Source: Acidimicrobiaceae bacterium
Lineage (GTDB): Bacteria; Actinomycetota; Acidimicrobiia; Acidimicrobiales; Ilumatobacteraceae
NCBI GenBank assembly: GCA_016722025.1
Contig: JADKGZ010000004.1
Span: 186,001 to 250,000, forward strand
Direction: 5' to 3'
Length of the DNA: 64,000 bases
The notes below the pieces were generated by a model. The model was given only the letters and a program-made list of their open reading frames with translations, searched no databases and was not told the origin of the DNA. Positions within the stretch are counted from its first letter, which is position 1; each line of letters starts with the position of its first letter. Of the stretch, positions 1 to 8,954 are shown in pieces. The position numbers and the translations under genes were made by a program.

Positions 1-254
1 GCGCCACCGAGTTGGCCCGCACCACTCACTGCACCCAGCTGTTTCGCGAAGGACGAGCCGCCGGCGTGCAGTTCCACCCGGAAGTCACCCGCGAGATGGT
101 CGCCGGATGGGTGTCGAAGTGCCCGCCCGACTACTTCGTGGAGCGCGGCACGACCGGCGCCGCCCTGATCGCCGCGTTCGACGAGTTCGGCGAGCTGGCC
201 GCCAAGCAGGCAACCGAGCTGTTCGACTGGTTCCTCGACGATGTCGCCCGCTGA
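1..254 (+). CDS. Class I glutamine amidotransferase, C-terminal fragment
   Basis: The 5' end lies outside the window; reading is open from base 3 and stops at TGA 252-254. The visible 83 residues contain GVQFHPEVT, which carries the His-x-Glu pair of the class I (Triad) glutaminase, and a C-terminal helix ending FDWFLDDVAR. Such domains release ammonia from glutamine for a partner synthetase or cleave gamma-glutamyl compounds. The last 14 bases overlap the start of the P450 gene, so the two are probably co-transcribed. The catalytic Cys is not visible, so the exact subfamily cannot be named. Confidence 0.75.
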   Translation, partial: ATELARTTHCTQLFREGRAAGVQFHPEVTREMVAGWVSKCPPDYFVERGTTGAALIAAFDEFGELAAKQATELFDWFLDDVAR

Positions 255-1572
255 CAGCTCGCCCGCGACCAACGTGCCCGGCAGGGCGAGCCGGCCCGAC
301 TCGCTGCCCCACCTCGACATCCTCGGACACGACGTCTACGAGCATGGCGCACCGCACGCGGCCTACGACGAGTTCCGCTCCACCGCACCTGTGGCGTGGA
401 TCAACGAGACAGCGGCGAACGGCCACGACGGCCACGGTTTCTGGTCGCTCACGGCCCATCGCGATGTGGTGGCGGTGCACAAGGATTGGCGCACCTTCTC
501 CAGCGAGGTTGGTGGCACCGAGATCGAGGAGCTGGAACACGACGCGCCGGCACTCGCGGCACGGCGAACGATGCTGGAGACCGACCCTCCGCGGCACACG
601 AAGCTGCGGCAGCTGGTGAACCCGGCGTTCAGCCGGATGGCGGTGGAGACGTATGCCCAGCACGCCACATCGTTGATGGCCGAGGTGCTCGACGACGCGA
701 TGGCCGCCGCACACACCACTGGTTCGGTCGACGGGGTGCGTGCAGTCGCCCGCGAGCTACCGATCCGGATGATCACCGGCCTGCTCGGTGTACCCGACGC
801 GGACGCCCCGCAGCTCTTTCACTGGGCCGACCAGATCGTGTACAACGCCGACCCCGACTACTCCCCCGCTGTCAGCGACCGCACCGACACCGACCCGTAC
901 CGCCTGCTGCCGTTCCGCAGCCCCGTGTCGCTGAAGGTGCTGGACTACGTGCAACGCCTCTCGGCGGCACGGCGCGGGGTGGCTGGCGGCGACGTACTCA
1001 GCGTGCTCGCCAATGCACTGGTCGACGGCCACCCACTGACGGAACGCGAGCAGGGCACGTTCTTCCTGCTGCTGTTGATCGCCGGCAACGAGACCACACG
1101 GCACGCGTTGTCGCACGGGCTGCTGGCGCTTGCCGAGCACCCCGATGTGCTGCCGCGCCTTCGTGCGCAGCCCGAGCTGCTCGACTCCGCCACCGAAGAG
1201 GTGCTGCGCTGGACGTGCCCGCAGCTGCACTTTCGCCGCACCGCCACCGCCGCCACCGAGATCGGCGGCATCAAGATCGCCGCCGGCGAGAAGGTGGTCA
1301 CGTGGTACCTGGCCGCCAACTTCGACCCGACGGTGTTCGCCGATCCACACACGTTCGACATCGAGCGCACGCCGAACCCACACGTCACGTTCGGCGGCGG
1401 CGGGCCGCACCTGTGCCTGGGTCAGTGGATGGCGCGCCTGGAAGTTCGCACGTTCCTCGCTGCGTTGGCACAGCGGGCGGATCGAGTGGAGCTCGCCGGC
1501 GAACCGAGACGAGTGCGCAGCAACTTCATCAACGGCCTCAAGCTGCTGCCCCTGCACCTCGTGCCGCGCTGA
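241..1572 (+). CDS. Cytochrome P450
   Basis: A 443-residue soluble bacterial P450. All signature elements are present: the I-helix oxygen-binding motif AGNETT (about residues 281-286), the ExxR pair (E320, R323), and the haem loop FGGGGPHLCLG with the thiolate ligand at about Cys392. There is no membrane anchor. The FGGGGPH form of the loop resembles the CYP124/125/142 type that oxidises sterol side chains or branched lipids, but the substrate cannot be deduced. The ATG overlaps the upstream amidotransferase gene. It is convergent with, and directly abuts, the PPOX-fold gene. No ferredoxin or ferredoxin reductase gene is next to it. Confidence 0.93.
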   Translation: MSPADSSPATNVPGRASRPDSLPHLDILGHDVYEHGAPHAAYDEFRSTAPVAWINETAANGHDGHGFWSLTAHRDVVAVHKDWRTFSSEVGGTEIEELEHDAPALAARRTMLETDPPRHTKLRQLVNPAFSRMAVETYAQHATSLMAEVLDDAMAAAHTTGSVDGVRAVARELPIRMITGLLGVPDADAPQLFHWADQIVYNADPDYSPAVSDRTDTDPYRLLPFRSPVSLKVLDYVQRLSAARRGVAGGDVLSVLANALVDGHPLTEREQGTFFLLLLIAGNETTRHALSHGLLALAEHPDVLPRLRAQPELLDSATEEVLRWTCPQLHFRRTATAATEIGGIKIAAGEKVVTWYLAANFDPTVFADPHTFDIERTPNPHVTFGGGGPHLCLGQWMARLEVRTFLAALAQRADRVELAGEPRRVRSNFINGLKLLPLHLVPR

Positions 1573-1995
1573 TCAACCGGCGCCCATGCCATACGCGTGC
1601 ACAGGGTGGAGACGAACGACGACGCGGCGATCGGCGACCATCGCTGCTCGGTACTCGTCCCAATCGGGGTGCTCGCCGACAGCGCCCCGGTACACGCTGA
1701 CGAGCTCGTCGACAGTGGCGTCATCGGCGTCGGCTGCCACCGCCGTCAGCTCGGCCTGCGCGTCGATGACCACGTAGCCCCAGAAGTCCTCCTTGCCGAC
1801 GTACAACGAAGCCCGCGGGTCGCGCAGCAGGTTGGTGTACTTGGCACGATCGGCCGTGATCGAGATGCGCACCACGCCATCATCGCCGAGGGTGTACGTG
1901 ATGTTCGAGAGCTGCGGACGACCATCGCGTTTGAGAGCGACCAGCACACCGTTCCTGCGCGGGCGGATGAAGTCGAGAGCGGCGGCAAGTTCCAT
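1573..1995 (-). CDS. PPOX-class F420/FMN-binding oxidoreductase
   Basis: A 140-residue split-barrel flavin/deazaflavin-binding protein of the pyridoxamine-5'-phosphate oxidase-like family. Family features visible are the start LDFIRPRRNGVLVALKRDGRPQLSN, the central ISITADRAKYTNLLRDPRASLYV segment and the YRGAVGEHPDWDEYRAAM tail seen in F420-dependent members of actinobacteria. It is the last gene of the co-directional set 5477-1573 (dioxygenase, hydrolase, cupin, FAD hydroxylase), 48 bases after the hydroxylase stop. It may reduce a pathway intermediate or act independently; no substrate can be assigned. Confidence 0.85.
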   Translation of the reverse strand: MELAAALDFIRPRRNGVLVALKRDGRPQLSNITYTLGDDGVVRISITADRAKYTNLLRDPRASLYVGKEDFWGYVVIDAQAELTAVAADADDATVDELVSVYRGAVGEHPDWDEYRAAMVADRRVVVRLHPVHAYGMGAG

Positions 1996-2043
1996 GCGGC
2001 CTGCAACCCCGGCCGACCGGCGCCGATTCCCAGAAGCCCCCGG

Positions 2044-3336
2044 TCAGGAGGCGACGGCCGCGATGTAGCGGTCGGGGCGCACCAGCACGGCCCGTCGGCC
2101 GTAGGTGGCGCGCGGCTCCACCACCACACGGTGGCCGTCGGGCGCGGTGAACGAGCCGTCGGCGGCGACCCACACCCAGCCCAGCGGCAACCGGCTGTCG
2201 AGGTGATCGGGTTGCGGTAGCTGGTGCCCCACCGGGAACTCGCCGCCCAGCTGCAAGCCGGGCACTCGCGACCAGCGGTTCGGATCTGCCGTCGCCGGTG
2301 TGGGCAGATCGGTGGGGTCGGCGGCGAGCCGGGCAAGCGTGCGACCGGCCTCGATCGACAGTTCGATGACCGCTTCCGCGTGCGGGCGGCGCTCGGCCTC
2401 ATAAGTGTCGAGCAACTCGTCGGGCGAGGCTCCGCGCACCACTTCGGCCAGCTTCCAGGCGAGGTTGGCGGCATCGCGCACGCCGCTGCACATGCCTTGC
2501 CCCATGAACGGCGGCATCATGTGCGCCGCATCCCCGGCCAGCAGCACGCGACCGTCCGGGCCGCCTCGCCAGCGATCGGCGACCAGTGCGTGGAAGCGGT
2601 ACGGGACGGCCCTCACCAGATCGCCGTGCGACTTGGTGACGCCCCACGGGGCGAGCAGCTGCCACGGGTCGGGCTGCTCGTCGCCACGCAGTTGGAACTC
2701 CCACCGGCGATGAGCACCGTGCGACGGCACGAACGTGGTGAGGCGATCGGGGTCGCACACCTGGTGGATGACGGTGGGCAGCGGGGGCACCGGCTGACGG
2801 TGCAGCATCAGGTCGACCACCAACCAGTGCTCGTCGTACCCGAGGTCGATGAAGCCGGCGCCGATCTCGTCGCGCACACGGCTGGCCCCGCCATCGCATG
2901 CCACCACGAATGACGCCTCCTCGAGCAGGCTCGCCAGCGGCGGCGCCTCCCATGCGAGGCGCACGTCGACCTGGCGCAGCGCGCTCAGCCCCCGCCGCAG
3001 CATCGTCTCCAACTGCGGCTGAAGGAACACGTAATCCTCGGACCAGCCCAGCAGCGGTTCGCGCTGGAAGCCCTCGAACGTGAACAGGCGGCGGCCGTGC
3101 GCGTCGACGTACTCCATGCCGGCCGACACCGTGAGCAACGGCTGCAGCTCGGCCTCGAACCCGCACTGCTGGAACACTCTGGCAACCTCTGCATCGAGAT
3201 GGCAGGCGCGTGGTTGCGAGTAGGGCGACGTTGATCGCTCGAAGACCACGGTGCGCAGACCGTGCTGCCCGCACAGGTTGGCGAGGGTGGCACCGGTGGG
3301 GCCGAGCCCGACGATGGCGACGTCGTACGCGCTCAC
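2044..3336 (-). CDS. FAD-dependent aromatic-ring hydroxylase (MhpA/PheA type)
   Basis: A 430-residue class A flavoprotein monooxygenase. The N-terminus has the FAD Rossmann motif GLGPTGATLANLCG, the middle has the VVACDGG (DG) motif, and the GD motif RVLLAGDAAHMMPPFMGQGM lies near residue 280. These enzymes use NAD(P)H and O2 to hydroxylate phenolic rings. The GTG at 3336 was chosen because it puts the Rossmann motif at the extreme N-terminus and overlaps the cupin stop in a GTGA junction, a sign of translational coupling. Position in the operon with an extradiol dioxygenase and an FAH hydrolase suggests it makes the catecholic substrate for ring cleavage; that role is inferred. Confidence 0.9.
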   Translation of the reverse strand: MSAYDVAIVGLGPTGATLANLCGQHGLRTVVFERSTSPYSQPRACHLDAEVARVFQQCGFEAELQPLLTVSAGMEYVDAHGRRLFTFEGFQREPLLGWSEDYVFLQPQLETMLRRGLSALRQVDVRLAWEAPPLASLLEEASFVVACDGGASRVRDEIGAGFIDLGYDEHWLVVDLMLHRQPVPPLPTVIHQVCDPDRLTTFVPSHGAHRRWEFQLRGDEQPDPWQLLAPWGVTKSHGDLVRAVPYRFHALVADRWRGGPDGRVLLAGDAAHMMPPFMGQGMCSGVRDAANLAWKLAEVVRGASPDELLDTYEAERRPHAEAVIELSIEAGRTLARLAADPTDLPTPATADPNRWSRVPGLQLGGEFPVGHQLPQPDHLDSRLPLGWVWVAADGSFTAPDGHRVVVEPRATYGRRAVLVRPDRYIAAVAS

Positions 3337-3695
3337 TCCGGTGCCTCGGTCTCCCACTGCGTGGTGCCCCAGGTGACGGCGAGCAGGGTGGCATCGTTGC
3401 CCGGCGCGGCGCCGTGCCAGTGACGCTCGTGCGGCGGGCACACGACCAACGTGCCGGTGCCGAGACGCACCTCGCCGTCGGCCTCGGTGCCCACACGCGC
3501 CTCGCCGCGCACCACGAACAGCTGCTGCCCACCGGGGTGCGTGTGCCAGAAGGTGACGGCACCGTCGAGGAAGTGCACGAGGGCGGTGTCGGGTTGTGCA
3601 TCGGTGGGTGTCGCGTGCAGCATCTCCAGCTCGACGGTGCCGGTGAACCGACCCCCGTAGCTGACGCTCTTGTCGCCTTCCGGAACCACCTTCAT
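3333..3695 (-). CDS. Cupin-domain protein
   Basis: A 120-residue single-domain cupin. The first metal motif appears as FWHTHPGGQQLFVV (about residues 43-56) and the second as CPPHERHWHGA (about 85-95), giving several candidate His ligands. The ATG at 3695 starts the recognisable fold; longer in-frame upstream sequence is arginine-rich and not protein-like. It overlaps the FAD hydroxylase by 4 bases and follows the FAH gene by 23 bases, so it belongs to the aromatic-degradation operon. Cupins of this size act as small dioxygenases, isomerases or sensors; no precise role can be given. Confidence 0.85.
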   Translation of the reverse strand: MKVVPEGDKSVSYGGRFTGTVELEMLHATPTDAQPDTALVHFLDGAVTFWHTHPGGQQLFVVRGEARVGTEADGEVRLGTGTLVVCPPHERHWHGAAPGNDATLLAVTWGTTQWETEAPE

Positions 3696-3718
3696 CGCGA
3701 CGCTCCTCGGCTGTTCAC

Positions 3719-4569
3719 TCAGCGCTCGACGACCGGGTTGCGCATGGTGCCGATGCCCTCGATCTCGGTCTCCAGCACGTCGCCTGCACGCAGGAATCGC
3801 TGCGGTGTGCGAGCTTCGCCCACACCGCCGGGCGTACCGGTCCAGAGCAGATCGCCGGGCTGGAAGGTGATGTACCGGCTGAGCCACACCACCAGCGCCG
3901 GCACGTCGAAGATGAGGTCACTGGTGTTGCTGTGCTGCATCACCTCGCCGCTGAGGCGGCCCTCCAGCTCGAGCGCATCAGGCTGCGCCAGCTCGTCGAC
4001 GGTGACCAGGTAGGGCCCGATGGGGCCGAACGTGTCGTACGTTTTGGCGACGGTGAACTGCTTCACCGGTGGCCGGAACTGCTCGCCACGATCGGAGATG
4101 TCCTGGCCGACGGTGACCCCCGCGAGATGGCTCCACGCGTTCTCGCGAGTGGCCTGCTTGCACGTGCGCCCGAAGACGATGACGAGCTCTGCCTCGTAGT
4201 CGATCTGTGTGAGGCCGGCGGGCACCACGATCTCGTCGAACGGGCCGCACACGCAGTTCTCCAACTTGGCGAACAGGTGCGGCTCGGTCGGCAGGTCGCG
4301 GCCGCTCTCGATGGCGTGCTGCCGGTAGTTGAGCGCGACGCCGAAGCCTTTCGGTGGCGCGGCACCGGAGCGCCCAGGTGCACTTCATCGAGCACCGGCC
4401 AGTCGGCCGTGTCGACGGACGAGGCCACCGCCTGCAACAGATGATGGTGCTCGAGGTGGGAGAGCACCATCGGGTCGCTGTGCAGCTGGCCACCGGTGGC
4501 GTGCTCGACGTCGACCGCGTGGCCGTGGACGACGATGGTGGCCCGGCCCTGGTAGTTGTCCAATCGCAT
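3719..4569 (-). CDS. FAH-family hydrolase/isomerase (HpaG-like), frameshift near 4355
   Basis: Fumarylacetoacetate-hydrolase-family protein of about 283 residues. The N-terminal part (MRLDNYQGRATIVV to HLGAPVPR) and the C-terminal catalytic part (GFGVALNYRQHA onward, then DYEAELVIVFGR and FQPGDLLWTGTPGGVG) are in two frames. They rejoin if one C is added to the CC run near 4353-4358, so a sequencing deletion is likely. The E-x-E metal ligands are visible in DYEAELVIV. Members decarboxylate, isomerise or hydrate ring-cleavage products. Its place directly after an HpaD-type dioxygenase fits handling of the carboxymethyl-hydroxymuconate branch. Start ATG 4569 is preceded by GGGAG. Confidence 0.85.
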
Positions 4570-4610
4570 GTGTGCTCCCTGCAGGTGATGGTCGTTGAGC
4601 TGATGGTTCG

Positions 4611-5477
4611 TCAGGACCCGGTGGCCGGGAACCAGAGGTGGATCTGGCCGGTGCCGGCAGCGTTTTCATAGTCGCTGTAGGGCACGCCGGGCGAGTCCCA
4701 GGCAGCACCACCGGACGCGGTGGCCATGATGACGTAGTGCGCGAAGCGACCCTCCGGTGCGTACTGGCGAAAGTCGGGGTAGTCGGCCAGTACGGCCGCA
4801 TGATCGCCCGCCTCCAGCCACTTGATCACCCGCTCGTCGGCGGCGCGGTGCTCGGGGCTGAAGACATCGGCCGGGTCGGCGCCCTCGTGCTGGCGCAGCT
4901 GGCTGAGTGGCCAGAACTTGTGCGAGAGCGCACCACTGGCGACGATGACGACTCGCCGATCGGAACGCCGAATGGCCTCACCGAGCACTTCGCCGAACGC
5001 CACCATGTCGGCGAACTCGGCGGTCTGACAGGTGCTGACCGACATCCACTGCTCGTTGCGCTGCAGGTACGGCGTGAGGTACACGGTGGCGTACCGGATG
5101 GGGAGGTACGGGTCGTCATTGGCATGCACCCAGGTGTCGGTGCGCTCGGCCGCGACCTGCTCGACCAGGCGCGCCAACTGCGGATCGCCGACGATGTCGT
5201 ACGGCATCTGCGGGTTGCCGCGCGGTAGCTCTTCGCTGGTGAACTTGCCGGCACGGCGTTCGTGCGCCGACACCACCCATTCGAAGGTGGTGAACCAATG
5301 AGTGTCGAGCACGACGATGGTGTCGGCGTGCAGCGGGTCGATGCACTCGCGACGCATGCGGTGCAAGCCGTCGACGATGGAGAAGTCGCGGCCGTGGTTC
5401 AGCTCCAGCCGCACGTCTTTCGGAAGCACCAGCGGCGGCACGTGTGCGACCAGCGCGGAACCGACGATCTCACCCAT
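4611..5477 (-). CDS. hpaD: LigB-type extradiol ring-cleavage dioxygenase (HpaD-like)
   Basis: A 288-residue class III extradiol dioxygenase. Residues typical of homoprotocatechuate 2,3-dioxygenase are seen: AHVPPLVLP near the N-terminus, VVLDTHWFTT, the SEELPRGNPQMPYDIVGDP segment, VASGALSHKFW around the catalytic His, and the C-terminal GTGQIHLWFPA. It should open a catechol ring beside the diol using non-haem Fe(II) and O2. It is the first gene of the operon running to 1573. The ATG at 5477 is 8 bases after an AAGGGG ribosome-binding site. The gene symbol rests on motif likeness to E. coli HpaD; the exact ring substrate is unproven. Confidence 0.87.
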   Translation of the reverse strand: MGEIVGSALVAHVPPLVLPKDVRLELNHGRDFSIVDGLHRMRRECIDPLHADTIVVLDTHWFTTFEWVVSAHERRAGKFTSEELPRGNPQMPYDIVGDPQLARLVEQVAAERTDTWVHANDDPYLPIRYATVYLTPYLQRNEQWMSVSTCQTAEFADMVAFGEVLGEAIRRSDRRVVIVASGALSHKFWPLSQLRQHEGADPADVFSPEHRAADERVIKWLEAGDHAAVLADYPDFRQYAPEGRFAHYVIMATASGGAAWDSPGVPYSDYENAAGTGQIHLWFPATGS

Positions 5478-5511
5478 GCTCGACACCCCTTCGGAATCCT
5501 TTGGACCCGAA

Positions 5512-5528
5512 CAATCTACACTACGCCG
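5512..5528 (+). promoter_or_regulatory. -10 box TACACT of a leaderless promoter, divergent with hpaD operon
   Basis: TACACT at 5517-5522 ends six bases before the ATG at 5529, so transcription would begin at or next to the start codon. On the other strand TAGATT overlaps the same bases and could serve the hpaD operon. Inferred from sequence only. Confidence 0.45.
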
Positions 5529-6365
5529 ATGGTCGTCGCCCTCGCTCTGATCGCGGCGCTGGTGTCGGGCACGGCCGACTACCTCGGCGGACGCGCGGCG
5601 GGGCAGCACCATGCCCTGCACGTCGGCTTCGTGTCGCAACTCACCAACCTGGTGGTGCTCCCGGTGTTCGCCGTGGCGATCGGCTGGCAGCACCTGCACC
5701 AGGGCGACATCCTGCTCGGGCTGCTCGGCGGCATGGCCGCCGGCACCGCCTACCTCGTCTTCTTCCACGCGCTGGCAGGTGGTCGGATGAGCGTCGTCGC
5801 ACCACTTGCCGCGTTGACGACTGCCCTCGTGCCGGTGGTCATCGACGTGATCACCGGCGTCTCGTTGCCCGGCGGACGATGGGCAGGAATCGCGCTGGCC
5901 CTGCTGGCCATTCCGGCGCTTGCTTTTCGGCGCGACGAGGGCAGCGGGTCGCTGTCGCTGCGTGAAGAGGTCGTGTCGGCCCTGGTCGCGGGTGGTGGCT
6001 TCGCCGTCTTCTTCGTCGCGGTCGGGCACACCAGCACCGAGAGCGGCCAGTGGCCGGTGGTGTTCGCCGCGGTCGGCGGCACCGCCACGGTCGGGGCGCT
6101 CTGTGTGGCCCGCCACGTGACGGTGCGCACTCGGCCCCCTCGACTGGCAGTCGTCAGCGGCCTGCTGATGGCGGGCTCCGGTCTCGCCATCAACCACGCA
6201 CTGCAGCTGGGCCCGATCGCAGTGGCCACCGTGCTCGGGTCGCTGTACCCCCTCGCCACCACAGCGCTGGCGAACCGCTTCGACCACGAACCCGTCGGGC
6301 GCATCAACGTCGCCGGCATCCTGCTGGCCGTCGCCGGCGCGTCGCTGATCGCCATCTACCGCTGA
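5529..6365 (+). CDS. EamA/DMT-superfamily transporter
   Basis: A 278-residue integral membrane protein with about ten hydrophobic segments in two EamA repeats (first repeat from MVVALALIAALVSG, second from EEVVSALVAGGGFAVFFVAVG). The conserved end of the second repeat, VATVLGSLYPLATTALANR, is clear. DMT proteins export metabolites or amino acids. It is divergent from the aromatic operon with about 50 bases between starts, so it may move a substrate or product of that pathway; this is only positional inference. The ATG at 5529 is preferred over longer forms because the -10 box TACACT stands directly before it. Confidence 0.88.
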   Translation: MVVALALIAALVSGTADYLGGRAAGQHHALHVGFVSQLTNLVVLPVFAVAIGWQHLHQGDILLGLLGGMAAGTAYLVFFHALAGGRMSVVAPLAALTTALVPVVIDVITGVSLPGGRWAGIALALLAIPALAFRRDEGSGSLSLREEVVSALVAGGGFAVFFVAVGHTSTESGQWPVVFAAVGGTATVGALCVARHVTVRTRPPRLAVVSGLLMAGSGLAINHALQLGPIAVATVLGSLYPLATTALANRFDHEPVGRINVAGILLAVAGASLIAIYR

Positions 6366-6397
6366 ACGATCCGCGGTGATCGACACCTCACAGGCCT

Positions 6398-6470
6398 TCT
6401 GGGCGTCAGCCGTCCCACTTCGCCTTCTGTCAGTTCCTCGTCCCGGCTTCCGAGACGACTCACGCCCAGA
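6398..6470. terminator. Imperfect inverted repeat between convergent genes
   Basis: TCTGGGCGTCAGCCGTC (6398-6414) pairs with GACGACTCACGCCCAGA (6454-6470), 15 of 17 positions, around a 39-base loop. It lies between the convergent 3' ends of the DMT transporter (6365) and rmlD (6524). A bidirectional terminator is the simplest reading; there is no T run. Confidence 0.4.
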
Positions 6471-6523
6471 TGCCGACGACCGAGGCACAGCGGCCGCTGC
6501 CCCGTGAGAGGAGGACGGGGGCT

Positions 6524-7380
6524 CTACTCGGCGAGCAGGGCGGCGACGGTTTCGCGCAGGGGCTCGCCGAAGTCGCGCAGCGGCGAGTGGCCGGCAGCGC
6601 GCAGCACCGCGTTGTCGAGCACGCTGTTGGCCGGGCGCGGGCAGGCCGTGGCGGGTGCAGGTCGGCGGTGGCGATGGGTTGCACCATCGACGGGTCCTTC
6701 CCCATGGCCGCCACCACCTCGCCGGCGAACTGGTACCACGAGCAGGCCCGCTGATTGGTGGCGTGGACCACACCGCTCAACCGATCGAGCGCCAACCGGC
6801 GCAGCACCGGAGCGAGATCCTGCGTGAACGTGGGGTGACCCACCTGATCGGCCACGAACGACAGCTGCGGATGCTGTTGGGCCAGGCGCATCACGGTCTT
6901 CACCATGTTGTTGCCGTTGCGGCCACACACCCACGAGGTGCGCACCACGGTGGCCGACGGGCCCAGCGCCAGCGCCTCGCGCTCACCGGCGAGCTTGCTG
7001 CGGCCGTACACGCTCTGCGGGTTGGTGTCGTCGTGCTCGTGGTAGGGGCGATCGAGCCCGCCGTCGAAGACGTAGTCGGTGCTCACCTGCACGAGGTGTG
7101 CTCCGGCGCGGTGCGCTGCCTCGGCCAGCCAGCGCACCGCGGTGCCGTTGACCGCCAGCGCGCGTTCGGGATCGGCTTCGCACGCGTCGACGGCGGTCCA
7201 CGCCGCGCAGTTGATGACGGCGTCGGGCCGCAGCATGGTGATGGCACCGTGCACATCCGAGCGCGAGCCGATGTCGAGGCCGGCCGAGTCGAACGCGTGC
7301 ACGTCGTCGCCCGCAGCCACGCACGCGGCCACCACGTCGAGACCCAGCTGGCCGCCGGCACCGGTGATGAGCACCCGCAT
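6524..7380 (-). CDS. rmlD: dTDP-4-dehydrorhamnose reductase, frameshift near 6643
   Basis: Final enzyme of dTDP-L-rhamnose synthesis, an SDR of about 285 residues. It has the Rossmann motif GAGGQLG (residues 7-13), the STDYVFDG strand and the YGRSKLAGE catalytic YxxxK motif. The reading frame runs intact to LHPPRPA, then must shift for the conserved end RPANSVLDNAVLRAAGHSPLRDF; adding one C to the CCC run near 6643 restores it and gives the stop at 6524. The ATG follows the rmlB stop with no intervening base. A sequencing deletion is more likely than real loss, since both halves are fully conserved. Confidence 0.9.
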
Positions 7381-8346
7381 CTACAGCCCCGCGTTGGCCT
7401 TCAACGGTTCCCACCACCAGCGGTTGTCGCGGTACCAGGCCACCGTGTCGGCCAGGCCCTGCTCGAACGAGTGCTCGATCTTCCAGCCGAGGGCGCTGAT
7501 CTTGTCGATGTTGACCGAGTAGCGCCGGTCGTGGCCGAGGCGATCGGCGACGGGCTCGATGAAGCTCTCGTCGCGCCCGCACAGCTCGAGCAACTTGTAG
7601 GTGAGCTCGCGATTGGTGAACTCTTCGTGGGCGCCGATGTTGTACACCTCACCGACCTCACCGTGCTGCAGCACGAGATGCGCTGCTCGGTTGTGGTCTT
7701 CCACGTGGATCCAGTCGCGCACGTTGCCGCCGTCGCCGTACAGCGGCACCTTCTTCCCGTCGAGCAGGTTGCTGGTGAACAACGGGATGACCTTCTCGGG
7801 GAACTGGTACGGCCCGTAGTTGTTGCTGCAGCGGGTGACCACCACCGGCAGGTCGTGAGTGGTGACGTAGCTGAGTGCGATCAAGTCGCTGCCGGCCTTC
7901 GCCGCGCTGTAGGGCGAGCGCGGCGTGAGCTTGTCGGTTTCGCTGAACGACCCGACGTCGATGGTGCCGTACACCTCGTCGGTGCTGATGTGCAGGAACT
8001 TCTGCACCCCGACCCGACGAGCAACGTCGCACATCACGTTGGTGCCGAAGCAGTTGGTGCGCACGAACGCGTACGGGTCCTTGATGCTGCGATCGACGTG
8101 GCTCTCGGCAGCAAAGTGCACCACCGCGTCGTGGCCGTCCATGCCGCGCACCACCGCGTCTTCGTCGCAGATGTCGCCGTGCACGAAGCTGCAGCGGCGA
8201 TCGTCGAGCACGTCGCGGATGCTGGCCATGTTGCCCGCATACGTGAGCGCGTCGAAGATGGTGACCTCGTCGTCGCTGTTGGCCAGCAGCCAGCGCACGT
8301 AGTTGGAACCGATGAAGCCGGCAGCGCCGGTGACGAACAGTTTCAT
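7381..8346 (-). CDS. rmlB: dTDP-glucose 4,6-dehydratase
   Basis: A 321-residue extended SDR that oxidises, dehydrates and reduces dTDP-glucose to dTDP-4-keto-6-deoxyglucose. The NAD motif GAAGFIGSNYVR (residues 7-18), the HFAAESHVDRSI segment, STDEVYG, the catalytic YSAAKAGSD (YxxxK) and RCSNNYGPYQFPEK are all diagnostic. It is the middle gene of rmlC-rmlB-rmlD, transcribed towards rmlD, which starts at the next base after the stop. Length and motifs are normal for the family. rmlA is not in the window. Confidence 0.96.
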   Translation of the reverse strand: MKLFVTGAAGFIGSNYVRWLLANSDDEVTIFDALTYAGNMASIRDVLDDRRCSFVHGDICDEDAVVRGMDGHDAVVHFAAESHVDRSIKDPYAFVRTNCFGTNVMCDVARRVGVQKFLHISTDEVYGTIDVGSFSETDKLTPRSPYSAAKAGSDLIALSYVTTHDLPVVVTRCSNNYGPYQFPEKVIPLFTSNLLDGKKVPLYGDGGNVRDWIHVEDHNRAAHLVLQHGEVGEVYNIGAHEEFTNRELTYKLLELCGRDESFIEPVADRLGHDRRYSVNIDKISALGWKIEHSFEQGLADTVAWYRDNRWWWEPLKANAGL

Positions 8347-8380
8347 GAAGGGCCTTTCGTGAGCACGAGCACCGGCACGA

Positions 8381-8932
8381 TCAGGTTCTCATCTGCCAGT
8401 ACGGGCGACGGCCCTCGGGCATGTCGGCGCGCAGCGGGTTGGCTTCGTCGCGGGCCGACAGGATGGGGTCGGTGACCCCCCAGTCGGCGCCGATGGCGGG
8501 GTCGTTCCACAGCACGCCCAACTCGTCGGCCGGGTTGTAGTAGTTGTCGACCAGGTAGGTCATCACCACGTCGGTGAGTGCGGCGAAACCGTGTGCCACG
8601 CCCGGCGGAACGTACACACCGAGGTGGTTCTCGCCGGAGATGTCGAAGGCCATCGTGCCGCCATCGGTGGGGCTGCCCTCGCGCAGGTCGTGCAGCACCA
8701 CGCGGATGGTGCCCACCGGGCAGTACCAGTAGTCGGCCTGGTGCAGGTGGTAGTGCAGGCCCACGAGGGCGCCCTGCTGCTTGTTGGAGCGGTTGCCCTG
8801 CAGCATCTCGCGACCGTTGGGGAACCACTCGCGGCGGTATGTCTCGATGAACAATCCACGCTGGTCGCCGTGGATGCTGGGCTCCACGACGTACACACCG
8901 GCGATTGCGTCGCTTGCTCGTACGTTCGGCAC
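8381..8932 (-). CDS. rmlC: dTDP-4-dehydrorhamnose 3,5-epimerase
   Basis: A 183-residue cupin-fold epimerase. It shows GDQRGLFIETYRREWF, the catalytic His in LVGLHYHLHQADYWYCPVG and PPGVAHGFAAL, and the C-terminal DPAIGADW and SARDEAN segments of RmlC. A GTG start at 8932 is chosen; CATACT stands six bases upstream as a -10 box, and longer upstream reading is arginine-rich and not conserved. It lies 34 bases before rmlB on the same strand. Together the three genes supply rhamnose for cell-wall polymers, fitting the LCP ligase gene just upstream. Confidence 0.93.
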   Translation of the reverse strand: MPNVRASDAIAGVYVVEPSIHGDQRGLFIETYRREWFPNGREMLQGNRSNKQQGALVGLHYHLHQADYWYCPVGTIRVVLHDLREGSPTDGGTMAFDISGENHLGVYVPPGVAHGFAALTDVVMTYLVDNYYNPADELGVLWNDPAIGADWGVTDPILSARDEANPLRADMPEGRRPYWQMRT

Positions 8933-8954
8933 TCGCCCAGTATGGCGGACAGGC

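Noticed and set aside
4320..4570. FAH gene as a true pseudogene
   Set aside because: Both halves are fully conserved and one base in a C run restores the frame; the same error type recurs through the window.
5478..6773. Long N-terminal extension of the HpaD-like gene
   Set aside because: The extra sequence overlaps a real transporter gene, has no family likeness, and a ribosome-binding site precedes ATG 5477.
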